Source of the DNA: Herbidospora mongoliensis
Lineage (GTDB): Bacteria > Actinomycetota > Actinomycetes > Streptosporangiales > Streptosporangiaceae
Direction of reading: 5' to 3'
NCBI RefSeq assembly: GCF_001570545.1
Contig: NZ_BBXD01000008.1
Coordinates: forward strand, 641,610 to 705,609
Length of the DNA: 64,000 bases
Shown here one piece after another: positions 15,483-23,859 of the stretch. The notes beneath the pieces were generated by a model, which saw only the letters and a program-made list of their open reading frames with translations, was not told where the DNA came from and did no database searches. The first letter of the stretch is position 1. Every line of letters starts with the position of its first letter. The translations under genes and the position numbers were made by a program.

Positions 15483-16775
15483 GTGAGTCGTACCGACAAT
15501 TCAGCGGCCCTGTTCGCGCGGGCCAAGGAGATCGTCCCGGGTGGGGTCAACTCGCCGGTCCGGGCGTTCGGCGCCGTGGGCGGCACGCCCAGGTTCATGG
15601 CGTCCGGGCAGGGGCCCTACATCACCGACGTCGACGGGAACACCTACGTCGACCTGGTCTGCTCGTGGGGGCCGATGATCCTCGGCCACCGTCATCCGGC
15701 GGTGGTGGAGGCCGTCACGAACGCGATGTCCGGCGGGTTCTCCTACGGCACGGCGACCGAGGGCGAGGTGCTGCTGGCCGAGGAGATCGTCTCCCGGGTG
15801 GCGCCCGTGGAGAAGGTCCGCCTGGTCAGCTCGGGCACCGAGGCGACCATGAGCGCGGTCCGCCTGGCGCGCGGCTTCACCGGCCGCTCGAAGATCGTCA
15901 AGTTCGCCGGCTGCTACCACGGCCACGTCGACGCGCTGCTGGCCTCGGCCGGCTCCGGCGTGGTGACCTTCGGACTGCCCGACACCCCGGGCGTGACCGG
16001 CGCGTCGGCGGCCGACACGCTGGTGCTGCCCTACAACGACCTGACGGCGGTCGAGGAGGCGTTCGCGCTCCACGAGGTCGCCGCCGTGATCACCGAGGCG
16101 TGCCCGGCGAACATGGGCGTGGTGCCGCCCGCGGAGGGCTTCAACCGTCGGCTCAAGGAGCTGTGCCGGGAGAACGGCGCGCTGCTCATCGTCGACGAGG
16201 TGCTGACCGGCTTCCGGGTCTCGGCCGCGGGTTGGTACGGCCTCGACCCCGTCGACGCCGACCTGGTGACGTTCGGCAAGGTCATGGGCGGTGGTCTGCC
16301 CGCCGCCGCGTTCGGCGGACGGGCCGATGTGATGGCCCGGCTGGCCCCGGAGGGCCCGGTCTACCAGGCGGGCACCCTGTCGGGTAACCCGCTGGCCTGC
16401 GCCGCCGGGCTGGCGACACTGCGGGCCTGTGACGACGACGTCTACGCTCGGGTCGACGCCGCCGCCCTGGCCGTGGGTGACGCGGTCGCCGGCGCGCTGG
16501 CCGCCGCCGGTGTCCCCCATCGGCTGCAGCGGGCCGGAAATCTTTTCTCGATCTTCTTCGCCGACGGCGCGGTGACCGATTTCGCGTCGGCGAAGGCTCA
16601 GAACACGGCCGCGTTCACCGCGTTCTTCCACGCGATGCTCGACCAGGGTGTCTATCTTCCCCCGTCGGCCTTCGAGGCCTGGTTTCTGTCGTCCGCCCAC
16701 GACGACACGGCCTTGTCGAAGGTCGTCGATGCCCTCCCGATCGCGGCCAAGGCCGCGGCTCAGGCAGTGGGTTAG
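15483..16775 (+). CDS. hemL: Glutamate-1-semialdehyde 2,1-aminomutase
   Basis: HemL isomerises glutamate-1-semialdehyde (the HemA product) to 5-aminolevulinate using PLP/PMP. Typical stretches are [69 protein letters not shown] and the PLP lysine in [19 protein letters not shown] (about residue 260). The length of 430 is normal. GTG 15483 is favoured by the -10 box; in-frame GTG 15477 is also possible. The 3' end overlaps a small minus-strand ORF by 4 nt. With hemA, hemC, hemD and hemB it completes glutamyl-tRNA to uroporphyrinogen III. Confidence 0.96.
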   Translation: MSRTDNSAALFARAKEIVPGGVNSPVRAFGAVGGTPRFMASGQGPYITDVDGNTYVDLVCSWGPMILGHRHPAVVEAVTNAMSGGFSYGTATEGEVLLAEEIVSRVAPVEKVRLVSSGTEATMSAVRLARGFTGRSKIVKFAGCYHGHVDALLASAGSGVVTFGLPDTPGVTGASAADTLVLPYNDLTAVEEAFALHEVAAVITEACPANMGVVPPAEGFNRRLKELCRENGALLIVDEVLTGFRVSAAGWYGLDPVDADLVTFGKVMGGGLPAAAFGGRADVMARLAPEGPVYQAGTLSGNPLACAAGLATLRACDDDVYARVDAAALAVGDAVAGALAAAGVPHRLQRAGNLFSIFFADGAVTDFASAKAQNTAAFTAFFHAMLDQGVYLPPSAFEAWFLSSAHDDTALSKVVDALPIAAKAAAQAVG

Positions 16776-16891
16776 ACGGACCGGGCGCGGTTCTTGGCCC
16801 TCGACTGACGGGCGTTGGTGGCCAGCGTCTCGAGGTAGGAAACGCGGGCGGCGGGCGACTGCTTCGTGAAGAGGTTGTTGATGATTCGCAT
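16772..16891 (-). CDS. Small basic hypothetical protein, 39 residues
   Basis: ATG 16891 to TAA 16772 encodes [20 protein letters not shown] and a basic tail [12 protein letters not shown]. The ORF overlaps the hemL stop by 4 nt and is divergent from the LysR-type gene 72 nt away, in an AT-rich spacer (CTTAATAGTTGAGG). Codon use is typical for the genome (G/C in most third positions), which supports real coding. There is only a weak GA-rich ribosome site. I recognise no family. The layout next to a LysR gene suggests it could be a LysR target, which is inference. Confidence 0.5.
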   Translation of the reverse strand: MRIINNLFTKQSPAARVSYLETLATNARQSRAKNRARSV

Positions 16892-16951
16892 GTCTTCATC
16901 TTGCAATACTTAATAGTTGAGGACAAGCGAGATTTTCTTGGGTGAACGCTT

Positions 16952-16957
16952 TAGACT
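16952..16957 (+). promoter_or_regulatory. -10 element of the likely leaderless lysR transcript
   Basis: TAGACT ends 6 nt before the ATG at 16964, leaving no room for a leader or Shine-Dalgarno site. The AT-rich spacer 16895-16940 is the probable LysR binding region shared with the divergent small ORF. Confidence 0.4.
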
Positions 16958-16963
16958 GGCTAC

Positions 16964-17884
16964 ATGTTGGACTTGCACCGGCTCAAGGCCCTCCACGCCG
17001 TCGCCACCTACGGTTCCGTCGGCGCCGCGGCCGAGGCGCTGATGGTCACCCCGTCGGCCATCTCCCAGCAGCTCGCGAAGCTGGAGAAGGAGACCGGCGC
17101 GGTGCTCGTCGAGCGCAACGGCCGCGGCGTGAAGCTCACCGACGCGGCCGGCCTGCTCGCCGAACACGCCGAGAGGATCCTCGCGCTGGTCGAGACGGCC
17201 GAGGCCGACTTCGAGGCGCTGCGTGGCGCGGTGGTCGGGCGGCTGTCGATCGCGGCCTTCCCGACGGCCGCGCGCGGCATCTTCCCCGCGGCGCTGAAGG
17301 TGCTCCACGATCAGCACCCCGATCTCGGCCTGCTGTTCTGGGAGCGCGAGCCGGAACGGATGATCCGCGAGGTCTCGCGTGGTGAGATCGACCTCGCTGT
17401 GGTGCAGGACTGGCTGAACCGCCCGATGGCCATGCCCGAGGGCCTGTCCCGCCACGCCCTGCTCGACGACGTGGCCGACATCGCCGTCCCGGCCGACCAC
17501 CTGCTGGCCGACCGGCGTGAGATCGCGCTGGCGGATCTGCCCGACGACCGCTGGATCACCTCCGCGCCGAACACGGTCTGCCACGACTTCCTGCTGTTCC
17601 TGGTGCGTTCGGCGGGCAAGGAACCCGACATCGTCTGCATGGCCGACGAATATCCGACCCAGCTCGCGCTGGTCGCGGGTGGTCACGGCCACGCGCTGAT
17701 CCCGAGGCTCGGGCGGGGGGTCGTACCGGAAGGGGTCCGGATCATCCCGATCCTGCCCCGGCCGACCCGGCGCATCTACGCGGTGTGGCGGACCGACGCG
17801 GCCCGCCGCCCGGCCATCCGGGCCGCCGTCGACGCGCTGCGGACGGTCTGCACGCAACTGGAGACCACGCTTCGGCTGGCCTGA
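16964..17884 (+). CDS. LysR-family transcriptional regulator
   Basis: The N-terminal winged HTH is clear in the 306-residue protein: LHRLKALHAVATYGSVGAAA, LMVTPSAISQQLAKLEKETG, LVERNGRGVKLTDAA. The rest is a periplasmic-binding-protein-like effector domain (VVGRLSIAAFPTAARGIFPA, EIDLAVVQDWLN, ALVAGGHGHALIPRLG). Such proteins usually regulate a divergent gene together with their own; here the divergent neighbour is only the 39-codon ORF. Effector and regulon cannot be read from the sequence. Confidence 0.9.
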   Translation: MLDLHRLKALHAVATYGSVGAAAEALMVTPSAISQQLAKLEKETGAVLVERNGRGVKLTDAAGLLAEHAERILALVETAEADFEALRGAVVGRLSIAAFPTAARGIFPAALKVLHDQHPDLGLLFWEREPERMIREVSRGEIDLAVVQDWLNRPMAMPEGLSRHALLDDVADIAVPADHLLADRREIALADLPDDRWITSAPNTVCHDFLLFLVRSAGKEPDIVCMADEYPTQLALVAGGHGHALIPRLGRGVVPEGVRIIPILPRPTRRIYAVWRTDAARRPAIRAAVDALRTVCTQLETTLRLA

Positions 17885-17923
17885 CGCCCTCTCGTCGGAC
17901 GGTACGAGTAGGCTGGCGCCACC

Positions 17924-18550
17924 ATGACTGAGACGACCGTCGTTCACCTCTTGCGCCATGGTGAGGTGTACAACCCGACCGGGGTCCTCTACGGCAGGCT
18001 GCCCGGCTTCCACCTGTCGGACAATGGCCGGGCGATGGCCGACATGGTGGCGAAATCCATAGCGAACCGCGACATCGTGACTCTCTGGAGCTCGCCGATG
18101 GAGCGGGCCCAGGAGACCGCCGCGGCGTCGGCCGAGGTGCTCAAGCTGCCGGTCACCCTCGACGTGCGGCTGACCGAGGCCATGAACGTCTTCGAGGGCA
18201 AGAAGGTGGCCAACGACAACCGCGCCTTCTTCCGCGACCCACGCAACTTCTGGCACTTCCGCGATCCGCGCCGCCCGTCCTGGGGCGAGGCCTACCGCGA
18301 CGTCGTGGCCCGCATGAAGTCGGTGATCGACGACGCGCGCGCCGAGTCGCGGGGTCACGAGGCGCTGCTGGTCTCCCACCAGCTCCCGATCTGGATCATC
18401 CGCCTGGCCACCGAGAGCAAGCGCCTCTGGCACGACCCCCGTCGCCGCCAGTGCAGCCTGGCCAGCCTGACGACGTTCACGTTCGACGGCGACCGCCTGG
18501 TCAGCGTGGGCTACAGCGAACCGGCGGCGGCGTTGCTCAAGAACGTGTAG
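17924..18550 (+). CDS. Histidine phosphatase superfamily (phosphoglycerate mutase-like) protein
   Basis: The phosphoacceptor motif LLRHGEVYNP (about residues 9-18) carries the catalytic histidine and arginine, SSPMERAQETAAA follows, and the second histidine is in ALLVSHQLPIW (about residue 145). The 208-residue length is normal for the phosphoglycerate mutase-like branch, which dephosphorylates small phosphoesters. TAGGCT at 17909-17914 lies 9 nt before the ATG, suggesting a near-leaderless transcript. The substrate is unknown. Confidence 0.85.
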   Translation: MTETTVVHLLRHGEVYNPTGVLYGRLPGFHLSDNGRAMADMVAKSIANRDIVTLWSSPMERAQETAAASAEVLKLPVTLDVRLTEAMNVFEGKKVANDNRAFFRDPRNFWHFRDPRRPSWGEAYRDVVARMKSVIDDARAESRGHEALLVSHQLPIWIIRLATESKRLWHDPRRRQCSLASLTTFTFDGDRLVSVGYSEPAAALLKNV

Positions 18551-18592
18551 CCGAGCCCCTACTGTGAGTGATCTCCGAACGTAAGGAAGATC

Positions 18593-19753
18593 ATGACAGT
18601 AGTCGGCACAGTGACGAGGATCCGGGCCGAGGGCCATGCCCGCCGGGTCGTGGGCATGCGCCAGGTGATCCTGGAGATCGTCGACGACGTCGCGGCTTCG
18701 GGCGCCTTCCACTACGGACCGCGCACCGCCGCGATGGAGAAGGCCTTCGAGCGGTCCTGGGGCGGCCACGCCGTCGCCACGACCTCCTGCACCCAGGCCC
18801 TACAGCTCGCGCTCCGGGCGGCCGGGATCGGGGCGGGGGACGAGGTCGTCGTCCCGGCCGCGACCTTCGCGGCCACCGCGTTCGCCGTCGCGGCGGTCGG
18901 CGCGGTCCCGGTCATCGTGGACGTCGAGCCCGACACCCGCTGCATCAGCGTCGCGGCCGTCGAAACGGCCCTCACCCCGCGCACCCGCGCGGTGATCCCC
19001 GTCCACCTGCACGGCCACATGGCCGACATGCCCGCGCTGTGCGCGCTGGCCGCCCGGCACGGGCTCACGGTCATCGAAGACTGCGCCCAGGCCGCCGGCG
19101 CGACCCTCCACGGACGGCCCGCCGGGACCTTCGGCGACTTCGGCTGCTTCTCCCTGTGGGTCGGCAAGGTGATCGGCGGTCTCGACGACGGGGGGCTCAT
19201 CCTCACCAACCGGCCGGACGCGGTGCCGCTGCTGCGCCGCCTCACCAACATGGGCCGCACCACCGCCGACCGGCACACCCACCACGAAGCGGGCGCCCGA
19301 GCCCGGCTCGGCGAGGCCAACGCCGCGATCATCACCCACCAGCTCGGACTGCTCCCCGGCTGGGCGGCCCGCCGCCGCGAACTCGCCGCGTTCTTCGACG
19401 AGTCCTTCGCCGACCTGCCCGTCCGCACGCCGTCCGTCGCACCGGGCCACGAGCACGTCTATTACAAGTACGTCCTCCAGGTCCCCGACGTGCCCGCCCT
19501 CGCCGAGCACCTCGACCGCCGGGGCATCGAAAGCGAGCAGGTCTACCCCTATCTCCTCCCCGACCAGCCCGCCTTCGCGGACTTCGTCCACCGGGCCCAT
19601 CCCACGCCCCAGGCCGCGGCCGTCAACCCGCACCTGATCTGCCTGCCCCTCTACCCCGAGCTCACCGACGAAGAAGCGGGCCGAATCGCCGCCGCCGTCC
19701 GCGACTTCCACATGTGCGACGGGCCCATAGTCGTGCCTTTTCGCCAGGTCTAG
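18593..19753 (+). CDS. DegT/DnrJ/EryC1/StrS-family aminotransferase-like protein
   Basis: The 386-residue PLP enzyme shows the family order: TTSCTQALQLALRAAGIGAG, DEVVVPAATFAATAFAV, VHLHGHMADMPAL, VIEDCAQAAGATL and the lysine loop FGCFSLWVGKVIGG, where Lys follows the FS pair by the usual spacing (FSxxxxK). The family normally transaminates nucleotide-linked keto-sugars. No other sugar gene is adjacent, so the substrate is open. AAGGAAG precedes the ATG. A gene-poor stretch follows. Confidence 0.85.
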   Translation: MTVVGTVTRIRAEGHARRVVGMRQVILEIVDDVAASGAFHYGPRTAAMEKAFERSWGGHAVATTSCTQALQLALRAAGIGAGDEVVVPAATFAATAFAVAAVGAVPVIVDVEPDTRCISVAAVETALTPRTRAVIPVHLHGHMADMPALCALAARHGLTVIEDCAQAAGATLHGRPAGTFGDFGCFSLWVGKVIGGLDDGGLILTNRPDAVPLLRRLTNMGRTTADRHTHHEAGARARLGEANAAIITHQLGLLPGWAARRRELAAFFDESFADLPVRTPSVAPGHEHVYYKYVLQVPDVPALAEHLDRRGIESEQVYPYLLPDQPAFADFVHRAHPTPQAAAVNPHLICLPLYPELTDEEAGRIAAAVRDFHMCDGPIVVPFRQV

Positions 19754-19811
19754 TCATGCTTGCCCGGGAGCTGGTCCTGTTCAGCCCGGGGTGGGCATGC
19801 GTGTCTACTGG

Positions 19812-19829
19812 TTCGGGTCATGACCCGAA
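19812..19829. repeat. Perfect 18-bp palindrome
   Basis: TTCGGGTCATGACCCGAA is fully self-complementary. A palindrome of this length with no loop is more typical of a dimeric repressor operator than of a terminator. No regulator gene is next to it. Confidence 0.6.
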
Positions 19830-20117
19830 GGGCTGGGCGAAGCCGTTCGCGTGTGTGCTCGCTGCCCCGTCTTCGTTCTGGGCGGATCACGGGATGAGTC
19901 GTCGGCTCTCTCGTCGTCGCGATAAGCGGTGGTGGGTGCGGTGAAGCTGTCGGAGCCGGCGGAGACGTACGGGCGGCGGTGGGACATCCCCGGCAGTAGC
20001 GCGGAGGGTGGACTGAGGTGCGTCGTCAGCTCATTCGGCAAGAGGTGTTGAATCGGGGGATTTCCAATGTACGGATCATCGGCAACCTGGCCCCACGGAC
20101 TTCTGTTGTACAGCAGA

Positions 20118-20150
20118 AAGCGCGGATGCCCTCGCTGGGCATCCGCGCTT
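20118..20150. terminator. Strong 14-bp hairpin, possibly a terminator
   Basis: AAGCGCGGATGCCC (20118-20131) pairs perfectly with GGGCATCCGCGCTT (20137-20150) around TCGCT. There is no T-tract on the + side; on the minus strand the stem is followed by TCTG. It is 365 nt past the aminotransferase gene and 447 nt past the convergent minus-strand operon, so which transcript it serves is unclear. Confidence 0.5.
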
Positions 20151-20596
20151 GTTCACACCAAATGAGGGCGCTTATGTTCGCCCGATACTTTATGTGACGA
20201 CCGCAGAGAAGGATTGAGTGCCGCGAAAACTGGCACAGGTTGTGCCGCATTCCGTTCATGTGAACGTGAAGGTGTGACAGCGCAGAGGAATGTGCGGCCT
20301 GAGAGTGTTTCGGGAAAGGGCTCGGCGGACAAGGCTTGAGTCCGAAGCCGTTGCGCTGCCACGGTGGAGCTCAGGTTGAGGACCGCCCAGGTAGGTGGAT
20401 CGATGCAGCGGCCTTGAGGTTGGGTCTCGTCGCACACCCGGCGGGAGGGCGCGGCGTTCCGCCGCTCGTGCGATCCCCGCCAGGTGGTTGCTGTGCTAGC
20501 AGAATGACCAGGTCATGGGTCACCCCCGCTTCCCCGAGCAGCTCACGCCGACCGGCGGTCTTCTGGACGACCTCCAGGAAGGGCGAGCGGATGGCG

Positions 20597-21181
20597 TTAG
20601 ACCGGCTCCGGGTTGGGAGGCTGGTGGGCTCTGTAGTCCCGGGCACGGGCGGTGAGTTCTCGGACGAACAGCGGTGATGGTGTGACCTGGCCCTCGCGCC
20701 CGATCGGGGAGGGCGCCAGCGGTATGAGCAGGTCGGTGGTGGGTGAGTGCAACCACAGGGCCATCTGGTAGAGCTCGGGGATCCGTAGGAGCCGGAGGTC
20801 GAACCCGGCCAGTTGGAGCTGCGGCAGGGCTCGTGCGGCCTTGACCGCGGTCGCGGTGGCTCCAACGGATGAGCCTCTGTAGAACGTTGGCGGAAAGGTG
20901 CGTTCCGGCGTTTCGGAGACTTCGGCGCCGGCGAGCACATTGCCGCCGGACTCCAGCAGGAATCGCCAGCCCACCGGCTGCGCCGCTTCCAGGCCGCCGC
21001 CGGCCTCGATGTCTCGCACGAGCAGTGCGAACACCTGGTGTGGGGTGGACACCTTCACGTCATTCAGGGCGAACTCGCCCAGCAGTTTCGGGCCGTCTCC
21101 GCTGGCTCTGGCGATTTGGCCGAGATGGGAGCGTGTTTCGTCGCGGATCCGTCCCGGCGGTTCAGGCGTGTTCAACGGCAT
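20597..21181 (-). CDS. Hypothetical protein encoded after a papain-like protease
   Basis: The 194-residue protein begins LNTPEPPGRIRDETRSHLGQ. It has no signal peptide or clear membrane helix, and includes VFALLVRDIEAGGG, GWRFLLESGGNVLAGAEVSE and a C-terminal helical part (TPSPLFVRELTARAR). AGGGAG lies 7 nt upstream of ATG 21181, and the gene starts 17 nt after the stop of the protease gene, so the two form an operon. I do not recognise the family; a role as partner, substrate or inhibitor of the protease is inference from position only. Confidence 0.6.
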   Translation of the reverse strand: MPLNTPEPPGRIRDETRSHLGQIARASGDGPKLLGEFALNDVKVSTPHQVFALLVRDIEAGGGLEAAQPVGWRFLLESGGNVLAGAEVSETPERTFPPTFYRGSSVGATATAVKAARALPQLQLAGFDLRLLRIPELYQMALWLHSPTTDLLIPLAPSPIGREGQVTPSPLFVRELTARARDYRAHQPPNPEPV

Positions 21182-21198
21182 TGCGAAGCTCCCTGAGG

Positions 21199-21879
21199 CT
21201 AGTTGCGCCGAGTCTTGAAGGTCCTGTTCCAGGTGCCGTTCTGGCCGCCCGGGTAGCCGCCGAAGAGCGTCTCCCACGCGATCCACATGATGGGAGCGTC
21301 CTCCATGCCCTCGTATACGCCCCCCGTGTCCTCCCACGGGTCGTGCACCCATACGTGCACCAGTTCACCGGTCTCCGGGCGGTAGCTGTACCCCCAGATG
21401 TTGACGACGTGGCCGGAGAGGCCGCCCCCCCAGCCGATGTTCATGATGATCGGGCGTCCGGCGTCTATCTCCGCCTTGACCTCGTTCTTCGTCAGCTCCG
21501 TGAGCCTTTTGAGCCCCACCCACCTGCCGCCCGTCCACGTCTGGTCGACGCGATGCCTGTCGGCTTCGGCAACCGGGACCTGAATCCCGGCTTGCTGCAG
21601 CGGCCCCGCATCCGGCCACCAGCCCTGGTTGCAGTCCCCGCGTAACTCGCCATCCGGGCAGCACCTGAACGGACGTTGGTCGGCGAGCCGGGAGTCGTCC
21701 CTGTTGAGGACTGCGGCGGCGAATCCGCACTGGGTCCAAACTTGCGCGTTGGCGTAGAAGTTCGCGACGCTGATCGTCGTCGCGTTCCAACACCAGAATG
21801 TTTGTTCCTGGTATTGAATGCTGCGCCAGTATGTCGAGCCGAGGCTCTTGATCATTACGCCCTCGTCTGGTTGTGACAC
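21199..21879 (-). CDS. Papain-like cysteine protease-family protein (AvrRpt2/C39-like)
   Basis: The 226-residue protein has EQTFWCWNATTISVANFY near the N-terminus (catalytic Cys about residue 30), a Cys-rich segment (RCCPDGELRGDCNQGW), IMNIGWGGGLSGHVVNIWGY with the likely catalytic His, and VWVHDPWEDTG with the likely Asp/Asn. The order Q..WCW - Cys pair - GHVV - DP is that of bacterial papain-like peptidases of the AvrRpt2/C70 type. No signal peptide is visible, so export or a cytosolic role is unclear. GTG 21879 has AAGGA 10 nt upstream. It is the first gene of a two-gene operon. Confidence 0.7.
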   Translation of the reverse strand: MSQPDEGVMIKSLGSTYWRSIQYQEQTFWCWNATTISVANFYANAQVWTQCGFAAAVLNRDDSRLADQRPFRCCPDGELRGDCNQGWWPDAGPLQQAGIQVPVAEADRHRVDQTWTGGRWVGLKRLTELTKNEVKAEIDAGRPIIMNIGWGGGLSGHVVNIWGYSYRPETGELVHVWVHDPWEDTGGVYEGMEDAPIMWIAWETLFGGYPGGQNGTWNRTFKTRRN

Positions 21880-22553
21880 GCGACGTCATTCCTTTCGCTA
21901 CGCCGGTTACGTCGTCGCCGTCTTCGTGTTGATGATTTCAACGGCATCCTTGGCAGAGCTTTAACCGGACAGCCGAGAATGTAAATGGGCAGATTTATCC
22001 GGAGTGGAGCCGAGAAACTCGAGCCTCTGAGCCCGGCTGAGGTTCCGTCAAGGCGGCTGTCGCCAGCCGTCATTTGGGTGCTGACGTGCGCGGTCAGTGA
22101 GTACGGGGGCGGGGTGCCAGAACCTCGGTGAGGCTGGCGATGGCGTGCGTGAGTGGCGCGTTCCATAAGGAACGGTGTCCAGATCCGGCCAACCTCGCAT
22201 CCGTCAGGGCCGAGCCCTTGCCGGGGGGCGGGTGCGGCCGGATGATCAGGCGGGCGAAAGGGGCGTTGAGCAAGGTGAGGTCTCCCCCTGGACATGGCGA
22301 TCCGCACGCCGTCGTGGCGTGGTGTTGTGCGCGTCCCCTGCGCGGCGCGGGCACCTGACCATCAGCTGGCGCGCCTTCTCTGACGTGCTCGCTTTCAGGC
22401 TCGGCTGAAGCGGTCCGGGATCATCAGTGGAGGCTCTGGAGCGAACCGGAGCGAGGAGGGAAGACACCGGATCAGAGCGCCCGGACCGACCACCCGCAGG
22501 GTGGGCCGATAATATGGATGCTCTACCGGCTGTAGTTCAAGGAGATCTCCTCC
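21880..22553. other. Intergenic region (674 bp) between the protease operon and the cytochrome c operon
   Basis: It holds the promoter side of the minus-strand protease operon and that of the TlpA gene. TAATAT at 22510-22515 could be the -10 of the latter. ORFs across 22094-22354 have no recognisable protein signature, and I see no RNA gene. Confidence 0.5.
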
Positions 22554-23144
22554 ATGTCCCCCTTTTCGCGTGCTGTCGTCGCCGTGTGCTCGGCGCTGCT
22601 GCCGATGCTGGTGCTGGCCGGGTGCGCCGGAAACGTCGGGGGCACGGGGCAGCCTGAGTCCGACGACACCCGCTTCGTCGCCGGTGACGGCAAGGTGCAG
22701 ATCTTCGAGCCCGGCGAGCGCAAGCCCGCCCCGGTCGTCGAGGGCCGGACCCTCGAAGGCGGCCAGACCTCGATGGCTGAGGGCAAGGTCACCGTCATCA
22801 ACTTCTGGGCCTCGTGGTGCGCGCCGTGCCGGGCCGAGGGGCCGACGCTCAAAGACGTCGCCGCCCGCACCAAGTCCACCGGCGTCGACTTCCTCGGCAT
22901 CAACTTCAAAGACCAGCAGGCCGCGGCCACCGCCTACGACACCCAGCTGGCGCCGGGCTACCCGAGCATCCACGACCAGGCCGGCAAGGTCCTGCTCGGT
23001 TTCTCCGGCACGGTCCCGCCCGCCGCCATCCCCTCCACCCTCATCATCGACAAAGAGGGCAGGATCGCGGCCCGCGCCCTGGGCGCCGTGAAATACCAGG
23101 CGCTGCTCGACGCCGTGACCAAGGTCTCCAGTGAATCTCGCTGA
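22554..23144 (+). CDS. TlpA/ResA-like thiol-disulfide lipoprotein
   Basis: The 196-residue protein has a lipoprotein signal (MLVLAGCAG, lipid-modified Cys24) and a thioredoxin-fold domain with FWASWCAPC (redox cysteines 89 and 92), FLGINFKDQ and the cis-proline loop AAIPSTLIID. In system II cytochrome c maturation such proteins keep apocytochrome CXXCH cysteines reduced outside the membrane, receiving electrons from CcdA, which is encoded next. AAGGAG precedes the ATG at 9 nt. It overlaps ccdA by 14 nt. Confidence 0.9.
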   Translation: MSPFSRAVVAVCSALLPMLVLAGCAGNVGGTGQPESDDTRFVAGDGKVQIFEPGERKPAPVVEGRTLEGGQTSMAEGKVTVINFWASWCAPCRAEGPTLKDVAARTKSTGVDFLGINFKDQQAAATAYDTQLAPGYPSIHDQAGKVLLGFSGTVPPAAIPSTLIIDKEGRIAARALGAVKYQALLDAVTKVSSESR

Positions 23145-23859
23145 CACCGTCGCCTCGGGGTCGCTGCTGGTCGCCCTGCCGATCGCGCTGCTCGCGGGCC
23201 TGGTGTCGTTCCTGTCGCCGTGCGTGCTGCCGCTGGTGCCGGGCTATCTGTCCTACGTGACCGGCATGAGCGCCGACCCCAAGCGGGGGCGCCTGGTGCT
23301 CGGATCCCTGCTGTTCGTGCTCGGGTTCGCCCTCGTTTTCGTGCTGGGCGGCGCGCTGTTCGGCGGGCTCGGGTCGACGCTGCTCGGCAACGCCGAGGTG
23401 ATCACGCGGGTGCTCGGCGGGATCACGATCGTGCTCGGGCTGGCGTTCATCGGGATCATCCCGGGGATGCAGCGTGACTTCCGCATCCACAAGCTCCCCG
23501 CCGCCGGGCTCGCGGGGGCCCCGCTGCTGGGTATCGTGTTCGGGCTCGGCTGGACACCGTGCATCGGCCCCACGCTGGCCGTCGTGCTGACCCTCTCGGT
23601 CGACCAGGGCAGCGCGGCCAGAGGGGCGCTGCTCGCGTTCGGCTACGCACTCGGGCTCGGGCTGCCGTTCGTGGCGGCCGGGCTCGCCTATCGCAAGGCG
23701 CTCCACACGTTCCGCGCGGTGCGCCGACACTCCCAGCTCATCACGCGGATCGGAGGAGCCATGCTGGTCGCCGTCGGGTTGCTGCTGGTCACCGGTCTGT
23801 GGGGCGAGCTCATCGCCGGTCTCCAGACCTGGGTCGGCGGATTCGAGCCGGTGATATGA
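23131..23859 (+). CDS. ccdA: Cytochrome c biogenesis protein CcdA (DsbD-like membrane thiol reductase)
   Basis: The 242-residue protein has six predicted membrane helices and the two redox cysteines of the family, in FLSPCVLPLVPGYLSY (helix 1) and LGWTPCIGPTLAVVL (helix 4). CcdA passes electrons from cytosolic thioredoxin across the membrane to the ResA/TlpA-type protein. The GTG start lies inside the tlpA-like gene, and its stop overlaps resB (ATGA). Confidence 0.92.
   Translation: MNLADTVASGSLLVALPIALLAGLVSFLSPCVLPLVPGYLSYVTGMSADPKRGRLVLGSLLFVLGFALVFVLGGALFGGLGSTLLGNAEVITRVLGGITIVLGLAFIGIIPGMQRDFRIHKLPAAGLAGAPLLGIVFGLGWTPCIGPTLAVVLTLSVDQGSAARGALLAFGYALGLGLPFVAAGLAYRKALHTFRAVRRHSQLITRIGGAMLVAVGLLLVTGLWGELIAGLQTWVGGFEPVI

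Larger units (their letters stand above)
19754..20596. other. Gene-poor stretch (843 bp) with palindrome and hairpin
   Basis: No complete gene is supported here. Visible structures are an 18-bp perfect palindrome (19812-19829) and a long hairpin (20118-20150). A short frame around 20018-20190 reads RRQLIRQEVLNRGISNVRII, which faintly recalls the start of MNT-type nucleotidyltransferases, but it ends without the catalytic motif. The stretch looks like decayed coding DNA plus regulatory remnants. Confidence 0.5.

Noticed and set aside
20018-20190. Fragment recalling an MNT-type nucleotidyltransferase (GISNVRIIGNLAPRTS)
   Set aside because: The expected GSxARGE catalytic motif is absent and the frame stops soon after; resemblance is too weak to call a gene or pseudogene.
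22094-22354. 86-codon minus-strand ORF between the protease and cytochrome c operons
   Set aside because: No ribosome site, no recognisable domain and no codon bias like its neighbours; treated as intergenic.
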